64,000 nucleotides of DNA from Oreocharis arfaki (lineage: Eukaryota > Chordata > Aves > Passeriformes > Paramythiidae): NCBI GenBank assembly GCA_013398015.1, contig VZRR01010915.1, forward strand, positions 372,001 through 436,000, written 5' to 3'. How positions within the stretch are numbered: the stretch's first letter is position 1; each line of letters opens with the position of its first letter. Positions 50,310 to 60,839 of the stretch are shown one piece after another. Under the pieces are notes generated by a model that saw nothing but the letters and a program-made list of their open reading frames with translations, was not told the origin of the DNA and did not search any database. The position numbers and the translations under genes are program-made.

Positions 50310-50500
50310 CTTTGTTTGGCTAGACTGATCCCACCACCTGTTCTCATCTCTCTCACAGGACAGCCTCTTCAGTTCCCCAATTATCCCAGCCATTTTCTGT
50401 CCCTCTTCCAATTCAAAACAATTTTTCCTGGCTGTTAGTTACTGAAATTGTACACACCCTTCCAGATGCTGTTTCACTTGGGCCTGCACCTGTGAAAATA
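50310..50500 (-). mobile_element. old diverged CR1/L3-type fragment, antisense
   Basis: On the + strand, CTCTCTCACAGGACAGCCTC, AATTATCCCAGCCATTTTCT and AATTGTACACACCCTTCCAG follow the order of the CR1-family 3' region read in antisense. There are many substitutions, so it is much older than the two clear copies. Recognised by pattern memory only. Confidence 0.5.
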
Positions 50501-51225
50501 GTGTTTGGAGCAACCTCTCCGCTTACATCCAGGCACTGCAAGTACCCCCTTCATGGCTAACTCATTCGTGTCACTCTCTAAACAGCCTGCAGACAAGTCC
50601 TCTCTACTTTGGGTGTGGAGCTGCTCTGCCTTAATCATTACTTCCATTGAACTTCCGAGGAAGATGTATGAGTGGTGGTGTGGAAGTCTGCAATACTCAC
50701 AGCTTCTGCTGTTCTGCGAGTTGTAACACAACCTTGTTGTGCTGCCACGTGGGCAAGGGAGAGGCCTTGGCTACAGCTTCCTGCTCCCCTCTGCCTCACA
50801 GCCTCCCAGGACATTCGCTCTCCCACCACGCCACGCAGGGACTGCCCCACACCAGCTCTTCTGGCTCCCCTGTAGTGTGCAGCAGAGACTCAGCCTCCAG
50901 AAATGGATGTGGCTTCACCTGGCAGGCATGGCCACCTGCCCTGTCTCGTGGGAAGGAAGCACCTCTGCAGGGCAGCTGGAGCAGCACCTTTGCCCTCAGC
51001 CAAGCCCCAGCAAGGTGGGTCACTGTCCAGAACGTCAACAGGGGACTCAGAAGGAGGCGGGAAACTTCCAGAAGACGTGAAAATAAAATTTCTTGCTCTT
51101 TCATGAGCTCGTTTTCTTTATGTAGTTTCGGACAATTCTTAGGCATGAACTAAAGGGCCACATATTGGACTTACAGGCAGCAATCAGGCTCTGGTATCTC
51201 TGGTTCTTTCAAAGGTCAGCTCTTT

Positions 51226-51760
51226 CATAGAATCGCAGAATCATTAAGGTTGGAGAAGACCTCTAAGATCATTCAGTCTAACCCTTAACCCAATACTGCC
51301 AGATCCACCTCTAAACCATGTCTCTAAGCACCACACCTACACGTTTTTTGAACACTTTCAGGGACACTTCCACCACTTCACTGGGCAGCCTATTCTATTA
51401 ATTTACCATCATTTTGCTGAAGAAATTTTTTTTAATAACCAGTCAAAACTTCCTCTGGTGAAATTTGAGGGCATCTCCTCTTCTCCTGTCACTTGTTATC
51501 TGGGAGAAGAGACTGACTCCCACCTGGCTACAGCCTTCTTTCAGGTTGTTGCAGAGAGCAGCAAAGTCTCCCCTGAGCCTCCATTTCTCCAGGGTGAACA
51601 CCCCCAGCTCTCTCAGCCACTCCTCATATAACTCACTCTCTAGACTCTTCACCAGCTCTGCTGTCCTTCTCTGGATGTGCTCCAGCAGCCCCACGTCCTT
51701 CTTGCAGTGAGGGGTACAGAATTCGAGGCACAGCCTCACAGTGCTGAGTTGTTCCACGTT
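51226..51760 (-). mobile_element. CR1 LINE 3' fragment with ORF2 C-terminal remnant
   Basis: The + strand begins CATAGAATCGCAGAATCATT, the antisense CR1 terminal repeat. On the - strand, about 51760-51443 translates without stops to a CR1 ORF2 C-terminal stretch: KKDVGLLEHIQRRTAELVK, then LRELGVFTLEKWRLRGDFAA and VGVSLFSQITSDRRRGDAL. It is truncated upstream of the thumb/C-terminal part of the reverse transcriptase, so it cannot be active. The open - strand frame runs on to 52105 into unrelated flanking DNA. Confidence 0.92.
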
Positions 51761-52698
51761 ACACATGGAACACACGGATGATGGATTTTGGTGTGTTTGT
51801 TTCTCTGACTGGTCTTTCAGAGGAAATGGATGGCCACCCACTGTAGGAGCCTTAAGAGTCCAAACAAGGAGCATACCTGCATCCTGGGGCTCCCATGTCC
51901 AACTCAGATGGGAGCATAGCACAGGATGTGCAGGAGCTGACTCCAGGACACCTTTCCAGAAGGCCAAACGAGAGGCAGTCAGGCCTCCAACAGAGATCAT
52001 TTGTCTCCCTGTGACCAAGAAGAAGTAAGGTGAACTGAGCTTATGGGCAGGATCTGGGCCCCAGGGGAAATGGCCCAAGGGTGTCTGTTCCCAAGGCAGA
52101 AACACATCTTGGCACCTCCTGGCTTCTGCTAAACCGTATTATTGTCCAGAAAGGCAGCACAGTAGCTCCCAGAGGGGTTTGGATGCTTGTCATACGGTGC
52201 TCACTTGCCTGTTTGAATGGAAGAGAGATTGCTTCTTGGACACATCCGTGAGGGAGCTCAGCACCACCAGCAGCAGAGCTGACACCCTGGAGGGAAGGGG
52301 ACTGGCTTTCCCTTCAGTGGGGCATCAAAACCTTAACAAGGTGTTTGGGGGTGCCTTGTGGCTCTGCAAATAGGAGCCCTGCCTTGAAACGTCTCCAACA
52401 GAAACTGCTGTGAAATGTATGTAGGCAGAAGGTAATTGCCCAGATTAGACTTTGGCTAAGGCACAGGACTTGACACTTGGCGAGGGAGTGTGCCACGGGA
52501 GCTTCGATAACCACTCGAGGCTGCCGCTTCCGCGACTGCTCAGCACCTCAGAGCACGGCTCACACCTGAGAGGGCCGATGGCCACTTGACAGCTACGACA
52601 GGCAGTAGCTCTGGACAAATCTTCATAGGATCTGTGCCCATCATCCTCTCCTTCTGCAAAAGGGTAATTCCAACAGCTCTTACTAACCTGAAAGATGA

Positions 52699-52985
52699 AT
52701 TCTACCTTCCCTTTTCCTTTTTTCTAGGCTTTTTCTTCTTCCACATTTTTCTCTTCTCTCATCTGCCACTTTTCAGTATTCATTTTCTTCTTTATTACCC
52801 TCCTTTTCTATATAATTTTTCATCTCACATACAGATAGTTTCCTCGTTTGTCACTCTACTTCTTTCCTCAAAAGTATGGTATTGTTTTTCAAAAACATTT
52901 ACTTGTCTTGTCCAAATCCTCTCCATTGTACTTTCCCTGAGTTCCCTCATTGCCTTCCACTTTCCCTTGCAGCTGCTTAGCTGCT
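52699..52985 (+). repeat. pyrimidine-rich tract
   Basis: Nearly 290 bases dominated by T and C on the + strand (TTCC, TTTTC and CTTC clusters), with no fixed repeat unit. The open + strand frame here (52586-53167) is explained by this composition. Confidence 0.6.
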
Positions 52986-53689
52986 TTTGCCATTTGATTA
53001 AACATCCAGGATGTTTCTCGTCCTTCACAAGTTTCTGTGGACAAGGTCTGAAGCCACAGGTCTGTATCCTGACTGTGGCCTGCATTCCAGTATTGCTTCC
53101 ACCCTCAGAAGATCCCAAGCCCCAGCTTCCATTTGGTCACAGGAGATTGACCATAGGTCGATTTTGATGCTATGGGGGCCTATTCAATTATAAAGGCAGC
53201 TAAAGACCAATTGTACATACCATGTTTCCTGTAATAGTGGATCTAGAAATACTCATGAGTTGCTGTGATCCTGAGCAAGAAGAAAACTGTTGGGAAGTCT
53301 TTCAGTTAGTTATAAATTGCTTTTGGTACGTTCTGGTCAATAAATTAAAAAAAAAAAAAAAAAGGTGTCCACTGTTTTCTTGCCATGGCAATAACATTGC
53401 TGACAATTCATTAGAAGATTCCCTCTCCATTATGATTTATTTCCCTCCAGTAATTTCTTCCTACTTCTGGGAAAATCTGTCTCATTAATATTTGTAGGTA
53501 TAAGCTTGCCCGTATTTTTTCAGTACCACTACTGGGTAACCCAAAATAATTCTCTTTGATGTGGCTTTATATAAAAGAAATACTAATTCTGTTATTTATA
53601 GTTGCAATGAGCTAACTAATTAATACTTAGTAGTGCTTCTGAACATATCTCTCTTCTCGCCTTTCAACATTTTGGCCACTACTCAGTTT

Positions 53690-53960
53690 CCTTCATGTTA
53701 TCACTGCCTTCACACTAGCTGAGGCACCCAGAACCATAACTAATCTGACAGTGAGATGTCTAGTGCTACATGAAGAAGGGCTATTCGTGCCATTGCCTGT
53801 GATGTGATACCTCCAGTCGTGCATCTCCAAATGATGTTGGCTCTGCTTCCACTCTATCACATTGACAGTTCACACCCTGCTTGTTGTTCAACTGATACCA
53901 TAGGAAAGCCTTTTTCCACCTGGATGGTAGACTACTTTTCAAGTTTCTCTGTCTGACTGG
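53690..53960 (-). mobile_element. old CR1-like fragment, antisense
   Basis: Phrases such as TGAGGCACCCAGAACCATAA, CTCCAAATGATGTTGGCTCT and TATCACATTGACAGTTCACA then CTTGTTGTTCAACTG follow the order of the CR1/L3 RT-region antisense. Divergence is high and the ends are uncertain. Confidence 0.4.
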
Positions 53961-54399
53961 ATGTCTGCACTGGGGTTAGGTCTGACTATAGACAGCACTT
54001 GTACTGAATGCATCTCACTTGAGTAACTCTGCTGCGTCCTTAAAATATTGACATGAACTTTCAGCCTGTAAGCCAAGGTGAACTGCAGCTCTATTCATCT
54101 CCCAGTTCTTCAGGCCAACGTTCAGGACCTGGTGTGCAACATCAGGGACCTGACACAATCCATAGCTTAGTTTTAGTGGTATATAGGCTTATGAACCAGT
54201 TTTTCCAATGTCAATATGAAACTGCACAAACATATGGGCTCAGGTACTATCCTCCACATAGGCTCAAGTGCAGCTGAGAAACATCTCAGGTTCTTTCCCA
54301 AGAGGCTTCCCAAATGCTCATGAGCTTGATACAACCATCTGGTGGGTTTTCACTCACAGAAATCCAGGACTATGTGTCTGCTTGAAAGCTTCAAACCAC

Positions 54400-54770
54400 A
54401 TTTATTGTAAATTCATGGGAAAAAAAAAAAGAAACCACAGGCTGGTAAACTATTACATCTCAGTGTAAAGAACTTGTCCAGTGATGTGCAATCAGATATT
54501 GACAAGAATATCTAAATAAGCAACAACTTCTCAATATAAATCTCATTAAATAAAAAAGAAAATTATTTCCATATTTACAGATTATAATGCAAATGGATCC
54601 TTAAAGCATTATTTTGTATTTAGCAGGTTTATTTCTTTGAAATAAAAGAGAAATGGCTTGAATCTAAGAGTGTGCTTTGGAAGCAGCTTTCTAGACAGTC
54701 TATGTTACCACCAGTGAAAGGACAAGCAGCCTCCCCCTTGATCACTGCTCTGCTTCTGTCATCCAGGCTT
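54400..54770 (-). other. LMOD2: LMOD2 3' UTR region
   Basis: Sequence after the LMOD2 stop. AATAAA on the - strand occurs at 54628-54633 and again at 54401-54406, so the UTR may be about 150 or 380 bases, or longer. The end is not determined. Confidence 0.4.
54628..54633 (-). terminator. possible LMOD2 polyA signal AATAAA
   Basis: TTTATT on the + strand reads AATAAA in the LMOD2 direction, 138 bases past the stop. A second copy is at 54401-54406. Confidence 0.35.
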
Positions 54771-54797
54771 TCACCGAAGGGCTTCTGGTACCTCCAC
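54771..54797 (-). CDS. LMOD2: LMOD2 exon 3 (VEVPEALR and stop)
   Basis: Eight codons and TGA. GTG GAG GTA CCA GAA GCC CTT CGG gives VEVPEALR, identical to the mammalian LMOD2 C-terminus. It is preceded by CACCTATAG-like acceptor sequence ending in AG. The exon is too short to show as an open frame and was found by matching the expected ending. Confidence 0.95.
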   Translation of the reverse strand: MEVPEALR

Positions 54798-57700
54798 CTA
54801 TGAAACAGGGGTGAGAAGGACATTCATTACATTTGCAGTACAGTCTAGATGGCAAAATTCCTGAAATTCCTGCCAGACATACACTGCCAAGAGCTCTGTG
54901 CTACACATTATCTCCCATAACAAGACTGAGCCTGGGAAAGTACCCCACTTTCTGTCAAAATCACAGTCGGACAGAAATCACTGTGCTGAGAAAAGCCTAA
55001 TCAGAGGGAAGCCTCCTCCCAAGTGCTTTATTATGACCACATTCCTAAGATTTTTTTTTCACTAAATGTGTGTACTAGAATTAACTGAGCTTGTGCTATA
55101 GCCGTGCCACAATCAGTTACTGAACTAGCATCTCTTACTTACCCGCCTTAACTGCTTTATGCTGCTTGCCCGAATTGCTTCCATAAGGTTGTCATGGAGA
55201 GACCTTTGTGGGGTGGATGGCCGGGTGGAGGGTCGTGAACCTTCCTCTGATTTTCTGTCTGAGACTGATTTTAGAGAATCTTTAATTTCTTTCAATATGC
55301 TGTTCTCATGTTTTCTGCTTTTTTTGCCTTTTTTCTTTTTCTGTCCATTATGTAAGGCTTTTTTCGAGCTTTCTTGCTGTTTGATGACTTCAGCTATATT
55401 CCTGGTTGGTGCCTTCCTCTCTGGAATAACTGGAGGAGGGGGAGGGGGCGGTGGAGGGCAGGGGGGTGGAGGGGGTGGGGGTGCAGGTGCTGAAGGCTGA
55501 CATTTCACTGGCAGTGCTTTCTTAGGGAGCTTTGGGGAAGACCATGGTGAGCTTTTTGGTGACACGTAAGGTGAGGACCGAGGTGTCCCCTTCTGCAAAA
55601 CTTTGGTCTTTGGACTGACGGCTCCATCACAACCTGACTCTTGTTGCCGCTGCTCCTGCATACGCTTTTGCCTTTGTTTATCCATATTTCTTGTCAGGAT
55701 ACTTGTCATGCTCATTCTTGGGCCAGCAAGGTCAAAGTGGTACCCCAGCTTTACCAGAGTGGTGTTCTCTTTCAACAGTTTGACTATGTCCATTTCCACC
55801 TGGCTGCCCATGATGTGCCTTTGATTGTGGAAGCGCAGTTCTGTCAGAACCTTGTTATGCTGCAAAGCTCTCATGATGGCCAGCACACCTTTGCCTGTGA
55901 TAAAATTTGACTCAATGTTCAGACTAGTTATATGCTGATTTACCTTTAACATACCAGCAATAGCTATTGCCACGTTGTCGTCAGCGTGGGTGTTAGCCAA
56001 GCTGAATGACTTAACCACAGTGTTGTCCCTCAGGGCTTGAGAAAATTGTATAAGCATCTGTGAAGTGATGTTTTCAATGTTGTTCAGATTGACCTCTGTG
56101 GTGTCAGGGTCATTGCTCCTAACTTTTTCCAAAGCATCTTCAATAACCGTTGGATTTCCACAAGGGTGGATGGCACTGCTTTTTAAGCTCCGACTATCAC
56201 TGTCTTTTCCATCATGGCCATTGAGGAAGTTTTCATTGTCCTTTGCACCGTTACACTTTTTGTGTCTGATGTGGTCAGAACGCCTGCCATTTTCAGGTCT
56301 TTCACTAGCTGCAGCATTTTGCTCTTCCTCATCATCACTCTCATCTTCATCTTCCTCATCTTCTTCTTCTTCATCATCCTCTTCAGTATATGCCTCCTCA
56401 GACACTTCACTATTGCTTTCTGTGAAACATTCTTCTTGAAGTTCTTCCGAATTGTCTTCTTCTTGCTCAGAATCCTGAACAGGAATGTAGGTGTTCATGT
56501 TAAACATGATTGAAGTAATGTAACTACTGTCTTTTGGCACAGGAACGATTACACTGAAACTATATAAGTTAATGTTGAAAGCGAAAAGCAAACAGATACA
56601 GTTAGGAGAACAGAAAATGTTTCACCTAACACCTTTTTAACATTACTTCTTTTACATTCTTTAGAAAACATTTAGCACAAATTGCAACCACTTTACCAAT
56701 GTCAGTGATTTCTGCCAAGAGAAAACTTGACACATGTTATTACCACATGGACATACTTCATGTTTTCTACGTGTTGGCATATCCACAAGAGGACAACAGA
56801 AACATAAGACAACAATTTCAGAATGGACATGAGCAACAAGCTTCTTCATTTCATGAGGACTAGACATCTCAGACTCCCTTGCGTATGTTAGCATGCCTAA
56901 AAAATTAAAGGTTGCCATGCTTTGAAACACAAATAGTGTCTGCATGCATAATCTTGTATACCAGCATGCAAAACAATACAGAATTACAGAAGTCATGTCA
57001 AAAATACGCTGGATGTATTGCACAGGCTGTACCTAATAATAAACCATTTGTGAAGAAAGGATTCAGATGCATCTCTACAGGTAACACACCAATAACCCCT
57101 GAATTTCTTCATGTTTGCCAAGAGCTAAGCTGGTGCTCACCGCCAGCTGTCGCAGGTCAGCTGCCATACTGCAAACTGTCACAACTCATTGTCTACAGAG
57201 CAAATGCACTGTTTTTCTGAAACACAAGGCTATTTTAGTGTGTTTGGCTGGTACCAGGAAGGCAAATTTGGAACCATGCCCCAAAGCTCGGCTTGTTGCC
57301 TTTAGCAGTTATGGTGGCAAAAGAGAATTCTCTGCAGAGGAGCAGGAAGAGGTCTTCACACCAGGAAAACGTCACTCTCCACATGGAGGACTCCAGTAGT
57401 CCAGTGGGGATCTATGGGGCACGACTGAACCCAGAATCTACAACCATTCTTAAACCTCTTGCTCAAAAGGATCTTCCATGTCTTGTTTTGTCTACTGCAA
57501 AAAAAGTTGTAAATGTTTATAAAATTTTGGATGAATTATAATTTTTCCATATGCACTACAGTAAAATACTAGAGTGCATTTTCCAAAGTCAGTACACTCT
57601 GCAGAGACACAGCGATTCTGTTTCTGGAAAACAAAAGTGTTACTAACAAGACAGCCTATTTTTAGACAATCTATGCAGTTTTAGGTTTGCTTAATTATCT

Positions 57701-60470
57701 GGCTCCAAAAATAGAGAATTGTTAAAATGCATGGCACTGTTTCACAGTCTTCAGCAGAATTCTGCGTTGGGATATATGCAAAAAAGATGCTAATTGTAAT
57801 GTAAAACATGTAAAAAATTCTGTTTGCAGAACTGCGACTCTTAATGAAACAGGACATTGAGCTGCTTCTGCCTGATGTTTCTGAGCATTCAGTGCCTGGG
57901 GGGCTTGCAGGGTCTGATTGCACACAGAGGTCTTACAGGATCCAGCCCCACTGCTTCTCCTGTAGAACATGCGCAGCAAGGTCCTTATGCTGAGAGATAC
58001 CGTGCTGCCTACAGGCTTATTATGGGACCAGGATTTATATCTGTAGCTTCCATGTATGTGTAGGGGTTTAAGACCTGAAAACACCAGGTATCCAAAACCC
58101 TGCCTTCATGGCTTTGGTTGTATATCTCTAGGAATATATACTACAGATGAGCAGGCGGAGGTGCCTTTAAAAGCACTGTTGATATGTTTGATGATGCTGG
58201 ATTAATAAATAATACGGTGGTTTTTTTAATTTTAGTGGCATTTCTGAGGTCAAAGGCAGAATTTAGTTTCCTGTCACATACATTGTCTGATGTCATAATA
58301 ATCTGCGCGACAATTTTGAAATTGAATAGAGAGATGTATTCTTACTGTGGCAGCACTGTGGTACAGGGCTGTTGCAGGTAGCCTGCAGGGCTTCACCTTA
58401 CTTTGTGGGAGTAATTTGAAGAAAAGTTAGGACTAAGAGAGTCAATGAAGAGGTAAATATTTCTGGAGGACAAGTTATTCACCCTAAAAGGCTATCTGCA
58501 AGTTGTTTGTCTTTTGGACCAGCTGGTCTCTCACCACTAACTATAGAAGAAGCATGAATAACCATCTTAGATAAAGGTGTATCATTTCCAGACAGTTGAA
58601 AGCAGGAAGAAAATTGCTTCAAGGAGCTTTCTTATTGCCTTCAGCGGACAGTCTTTGTGCCCTTTATCTCAGCATATTAACCTTTTCTTATTTAAGGGTG
58701 CATTTAGGAAGTTTTTTCTCAGATCAAAAAGTGTAGAGTCTCTTGCCGAGACTTTGAGGTTTAGCCAGCACCCATCATTAATGCTGTACATACATGGGAA
58801 AAAAAAAAAAAAAAGAAAGATCCTGCCATTATACAAGATACTGAACTAGACTTGTTCAGCAGGTTTTTTAGAACTGCCCAGGTTTCAAGTTCCAGGCTAA
58901 GCTGGAAATAAACATTAATCTTGCCATTTACTCTCTAGGACTGACAAACAGGGAGTGAAGTCAATGTCTGCAAGCTGATACTAATGGTCTGATGACAGCT
59001 ACTGGTCTGTGCACTTGCCTGCAAAGACCTTATACCACCATTCACAAACAAGAGAAAACACCAACATGTAAAACACCCTGGATATTGCAGGGTAATTTAA
59101 TCCATCTGACTTTCCTCTAGGAGGATATTTTATCTAATGTATAAACTGCAATTATTTCCTTGCAAACAAACCAAGCTCCTGTATCAAGGCTGTTAGAGGT
59201 TCTGAGTTCAGTTTTGCTGTCTTTGCCTTTGTTGTATTACTTTCTGCTTAAACATGGGAAAACGTGTCCTTATCAACAGAGTAAAAGCTTGGTATGAAGC
59301 AGTGATTAAAAATTCCCAAGTCCCCACTTTGCTTTGAAATTACATGGAGCCATCATGAAAACAGAAGTTGCTTTTTGATTTGGCTAAGTCTCATAAATAC
59401 TTTTAGCAAGGGTCAGGGGTGCCAACACGGACATCAGCTGAGACTGAGAGCGCTCACTGCTTGCCAAGACTGAGCCCTTCACTTCTGCCCAGCTGCACTG
59501 TTCATTTGCACTCCCGGAAATGGCCTTTATTAGTAACATTTTTATTCTGAGGGAAGAGTTGCCTAACAAACACTATTGGTTGTCTTTTTGGAAATGCAGT
59601 TAAGTGGTTTGACTGATGACTCTATCCCAGGCCACTTTTTAAATAATGTACAGCTCTCCTCTGACAACAGTTGCTAGAAGACTCCTGAACCATGCCAAGG
59701 ATCCTCAGCAGGGACAAAGCAGCACAAGCTGCTGACTGCAACGCAGCTTTCTTCCAACAAGCACAAAGCCTGGCATCTGCTTACTCAACTTCTGACATAA
59801 CATGTATTCAAAATTGTCTTCCTGATATGCTTCTCAGCAGTCAATACTGGCTGTTTTTTAAGGAAAGGAAAAGGCATTTTGTGTAGCTTTCTTTAAAAAT
59901 CAAATCCTATCCAAAAGCCCATATCTCTACCTATTATTAATTTCTAACACGCCCTGTGAATTTTTTCCTACTTTGATCACTAATTATAGTTTTTATGGCA
60001 CTTTCTTCTCTTCTGAACTGAGCATTTACGGTACCTCCAGAGAGAGCAAAAACTCTCTCTGCACTAATACTCAGTGCTTTAGCAGGCACAGAGGTATGGC
60101 TAACAATGTTCTTAAAAACACTACAAGAGACTTGAAAGGAAATTAAATCATACAGTGAGACCATGCCAGTGAAGAATAAAACCAAATAGCATCTTACCTT
60201 CTCGCATGCACCCAACCTCTCTTTTTCTAGGAGTTTCTTGGTCTCCCTCTCCCAGTAGGCCATCAGTGCTTCCCTGCTGAAAGTCCCTGTGGGTGTTTTC
60301 TCTGTCAGGCTCTTCTGCCGTTGTCCCACTGGAAGGTTACGGTCGGGCTCTATGTCCTCTAGCTCCCGCTCCAGCTCCTTCAGCTCCTCTTCAGTGAGAG
60401 AAGCGAGGAGCTCATCTTCATCAATGTCTTCATATTTACTGAGCTCTCTTCTATACCCAAAGGTAGACAT
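54771..60470 (-). CDS. LMOD2: LMOD2 (leiomodin-2), complete, three coding exons
   Basis: Leiomodin-2 nucleates actin and lengthens thin filaments at their pointed ends in heart and skeletal muscle sarcomeres, competing with tropomodulin. Spliced complement of 54771..54797, 55143..56474 and 60198..60470 gives 543 residues (human about 547). In order: tropomodulin-like N-terminus with tropomyosin/actin-binding site (1-91, ELSKYEDIDEDELLASL), acidic run (122-142), leucine-rich-repeat actin-binding domain (about 192-365, VNLNNIEN, SLANTHADDN, LRFHNQRHIMGSQVEM), Ser/Pro linker, poly-proline (422-440), lysine-rich stretch (KKKKGKK) and C-terminal WH2 (HDNLMEAIRASSIKQLRRV) ending VEVPEALR. The long C-terminal extension with WH2 separates it from tropomodulins; length, exon pattern and ending identify LMOD2 rather than LMOD1 or LMOD3. 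All junctions are GT-AG, phase 0. Confidence 0.97.
54798..55142 (-). other. LMOD2 intron 2
   Basis: 345 bp, with GTAAGT donor and acceptor ATAG. It separates the WH2 exon from the eight-residue terminal exon. Confidence 0.92.
55143..56474 (-). CDS. LMOD2: LMOD2 exon 2 (main exon)
   Basis: 444 codons, phase 0 at both ends. The acceptor lies in CTACATTCCTGTTCAG, before Asp-Ser-Glu-Gln. Upstream open sequence (back to 56591) is intronic. It encodes the acidic run, leucine-rich-repeat domain, proline tract, basic stretch and most of the WH2 helix. The donor is CGG|GTAAGT. The ORF past the donor (ending SKRC) is read-through and not part of the protein. Confidence 0.97.
55428..55484 (+). promoter_or_regulatory. 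G-quadruplex-forming tract opposite LMOD2 proline codons
   Basis: The + strand (LMOD2 template strand) has G-runs of 5, 5, 3, 6, 5 and 5 with loops of 1 to 7 bases. It arises from the CCN codons for prolines 422-440. It is a by-product of coding, but it fulfils the quadruplex pattern. Confidence 0.6.
56475..60197 (-). other. LMOD2 intron 1
   Basis: 3.7 kb. No further exon was recognised. It contains an A16 run at 58799-58814. Open frames of 60-124 codons occur but show no family resemblance. Confidence 0.88.
60198..60470 (-). CDS. LMOD2: LMOD2 exon 1 coding part
   Basis: 91 codons from ATG at 60470, starting MSTFGYRRELSKYED. The start has A at -3 and matches the family N-terminus, so no other start is needed. 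It encodes the tropomyosin-binding and first actin-binding segments and the TPTGTFSREALMAYW motif shared with tropomodulins. The donor is AAG|GTAAGA. The frame would stay open for another 86 codons into the intron. Confidence 0.97.
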
Positions 60471-60587
60471 GATCCTGCTTGGTCAGGCTGGTACAGAGCT
60501 AAAGTGACCAGGCATTCAAGAAGGCTGCAGCAAGCAGGCTGTGTCTCGTGTGGTCAGCAACTGTTTCCCTGCATAGCCAGAGCCACC

Positions 60588-60594
60588 CTTTTAA
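60588..60594 (-). promoter_or_regulatory. TATA-like element of LMOD2 promoter
   Basis: CTCTTAAAAGGG on the - strand, about 120 bases before the ATG. A start of transcription near 60560 would leave a 5' UTR of about 90 bases. An E-box CAACTG lies at 60558-60563. Motif evidence only. Confidence 0.35.
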
Positions 60595-60751
60595 GAGTAA
60601 TCATCAGGGGCTTACGACAATGCATGAAGGGATGAAAGCATGCTCCGTTTTAAGCATCAGACGTCAGCTAGACATCTGAACAGCAAGAATGTCCCAACAC
60701 TAATGTTTGCAGGTCCCTTAAAGAGGGGGATTATTGACACACTGGCCATGG

Positions 60752-60761
60752 CCATATTTAG
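60752..60761. promoter_or_regulatory. CArG/MEF2-like site upstream of LMOD2
   Basis: CCATATTTAG differs by one base from the SRF site CC(A/T)6GG. Its complement CTAAATATGG is also near the MEF2 consensus. It lies about 160 bases upstream of the TATA-like element, next to the palindrome GGCCATGGCC. Both factors drive sarcomere genes. A GC box GGGGCGG is at 60802-60808. Confidence 0.35.
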
Positions 60762-60839
60762 AGCAGGCAGCTAGTGGGAGAATACCAGCCTCGCAGACGG
60801 GGGGGCGGCACCAAATAAAACCCTGGGAGCACTTACACT

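Larger units (their letters stand above)
44976..51225. other. intergenic, between CR1 copies
   Basis: No gene recognised. GC is higher here than in the WASL introns. At 48800-49225 three + strand frames are open at once, which reflects composition rather than coding. It contains a 19-bp tandem repeat (47881) and an old CR1-like fragment (about 50310-50500). Confidence 0.7.
51761..54620. other. intergenic, LMOD2 side; no gene recognised
   Basis: It holds a small CpG cluster at about 52490-52580, a long pyrimidine-rich stretch at 52699-52985, an A17 run at 53347-53363 and an old CR1-like fragment at about 53690-53960. No open frame resembles a protein. Confidence 0.7.

Noticed and set aside
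50647..51153. 168-codon Cys/Ser-rich + strand frame with opposing - strand frame
   Set aside because: GC-rich composition; it borders a CR1 copy and has no recognisable domain.
51761..52105. Upstream part of the long - strand frame joined to the CR1 ORF2 remnant
   Set aside because: It has no CR1 similarity; it is an accidental open extension in flanking DNA and not a fusion gene.
52586..53167. 193-codon Phe/Leu/Ser-rich + frame that looks like a membrane protein
   Set aside because: The hydrophobic residues come from TTT/CTT/TTC codons of the pyrimidine tract.
55159..56513. Open + strand frames up to 124 codons across LMOD2 exon 2 (Ser- and Phe-rich)
   Set aside because: Complement of the LMOD2 coding strand; the Ser runs mirror the acidic codon repeat.
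60026..60197. Continuation of LMOD2 exon 1 frame past its donor
   Set aside because: GTAAGA at 60197 is a good donor, and the spliced product matches the family; the read-through residues do not.
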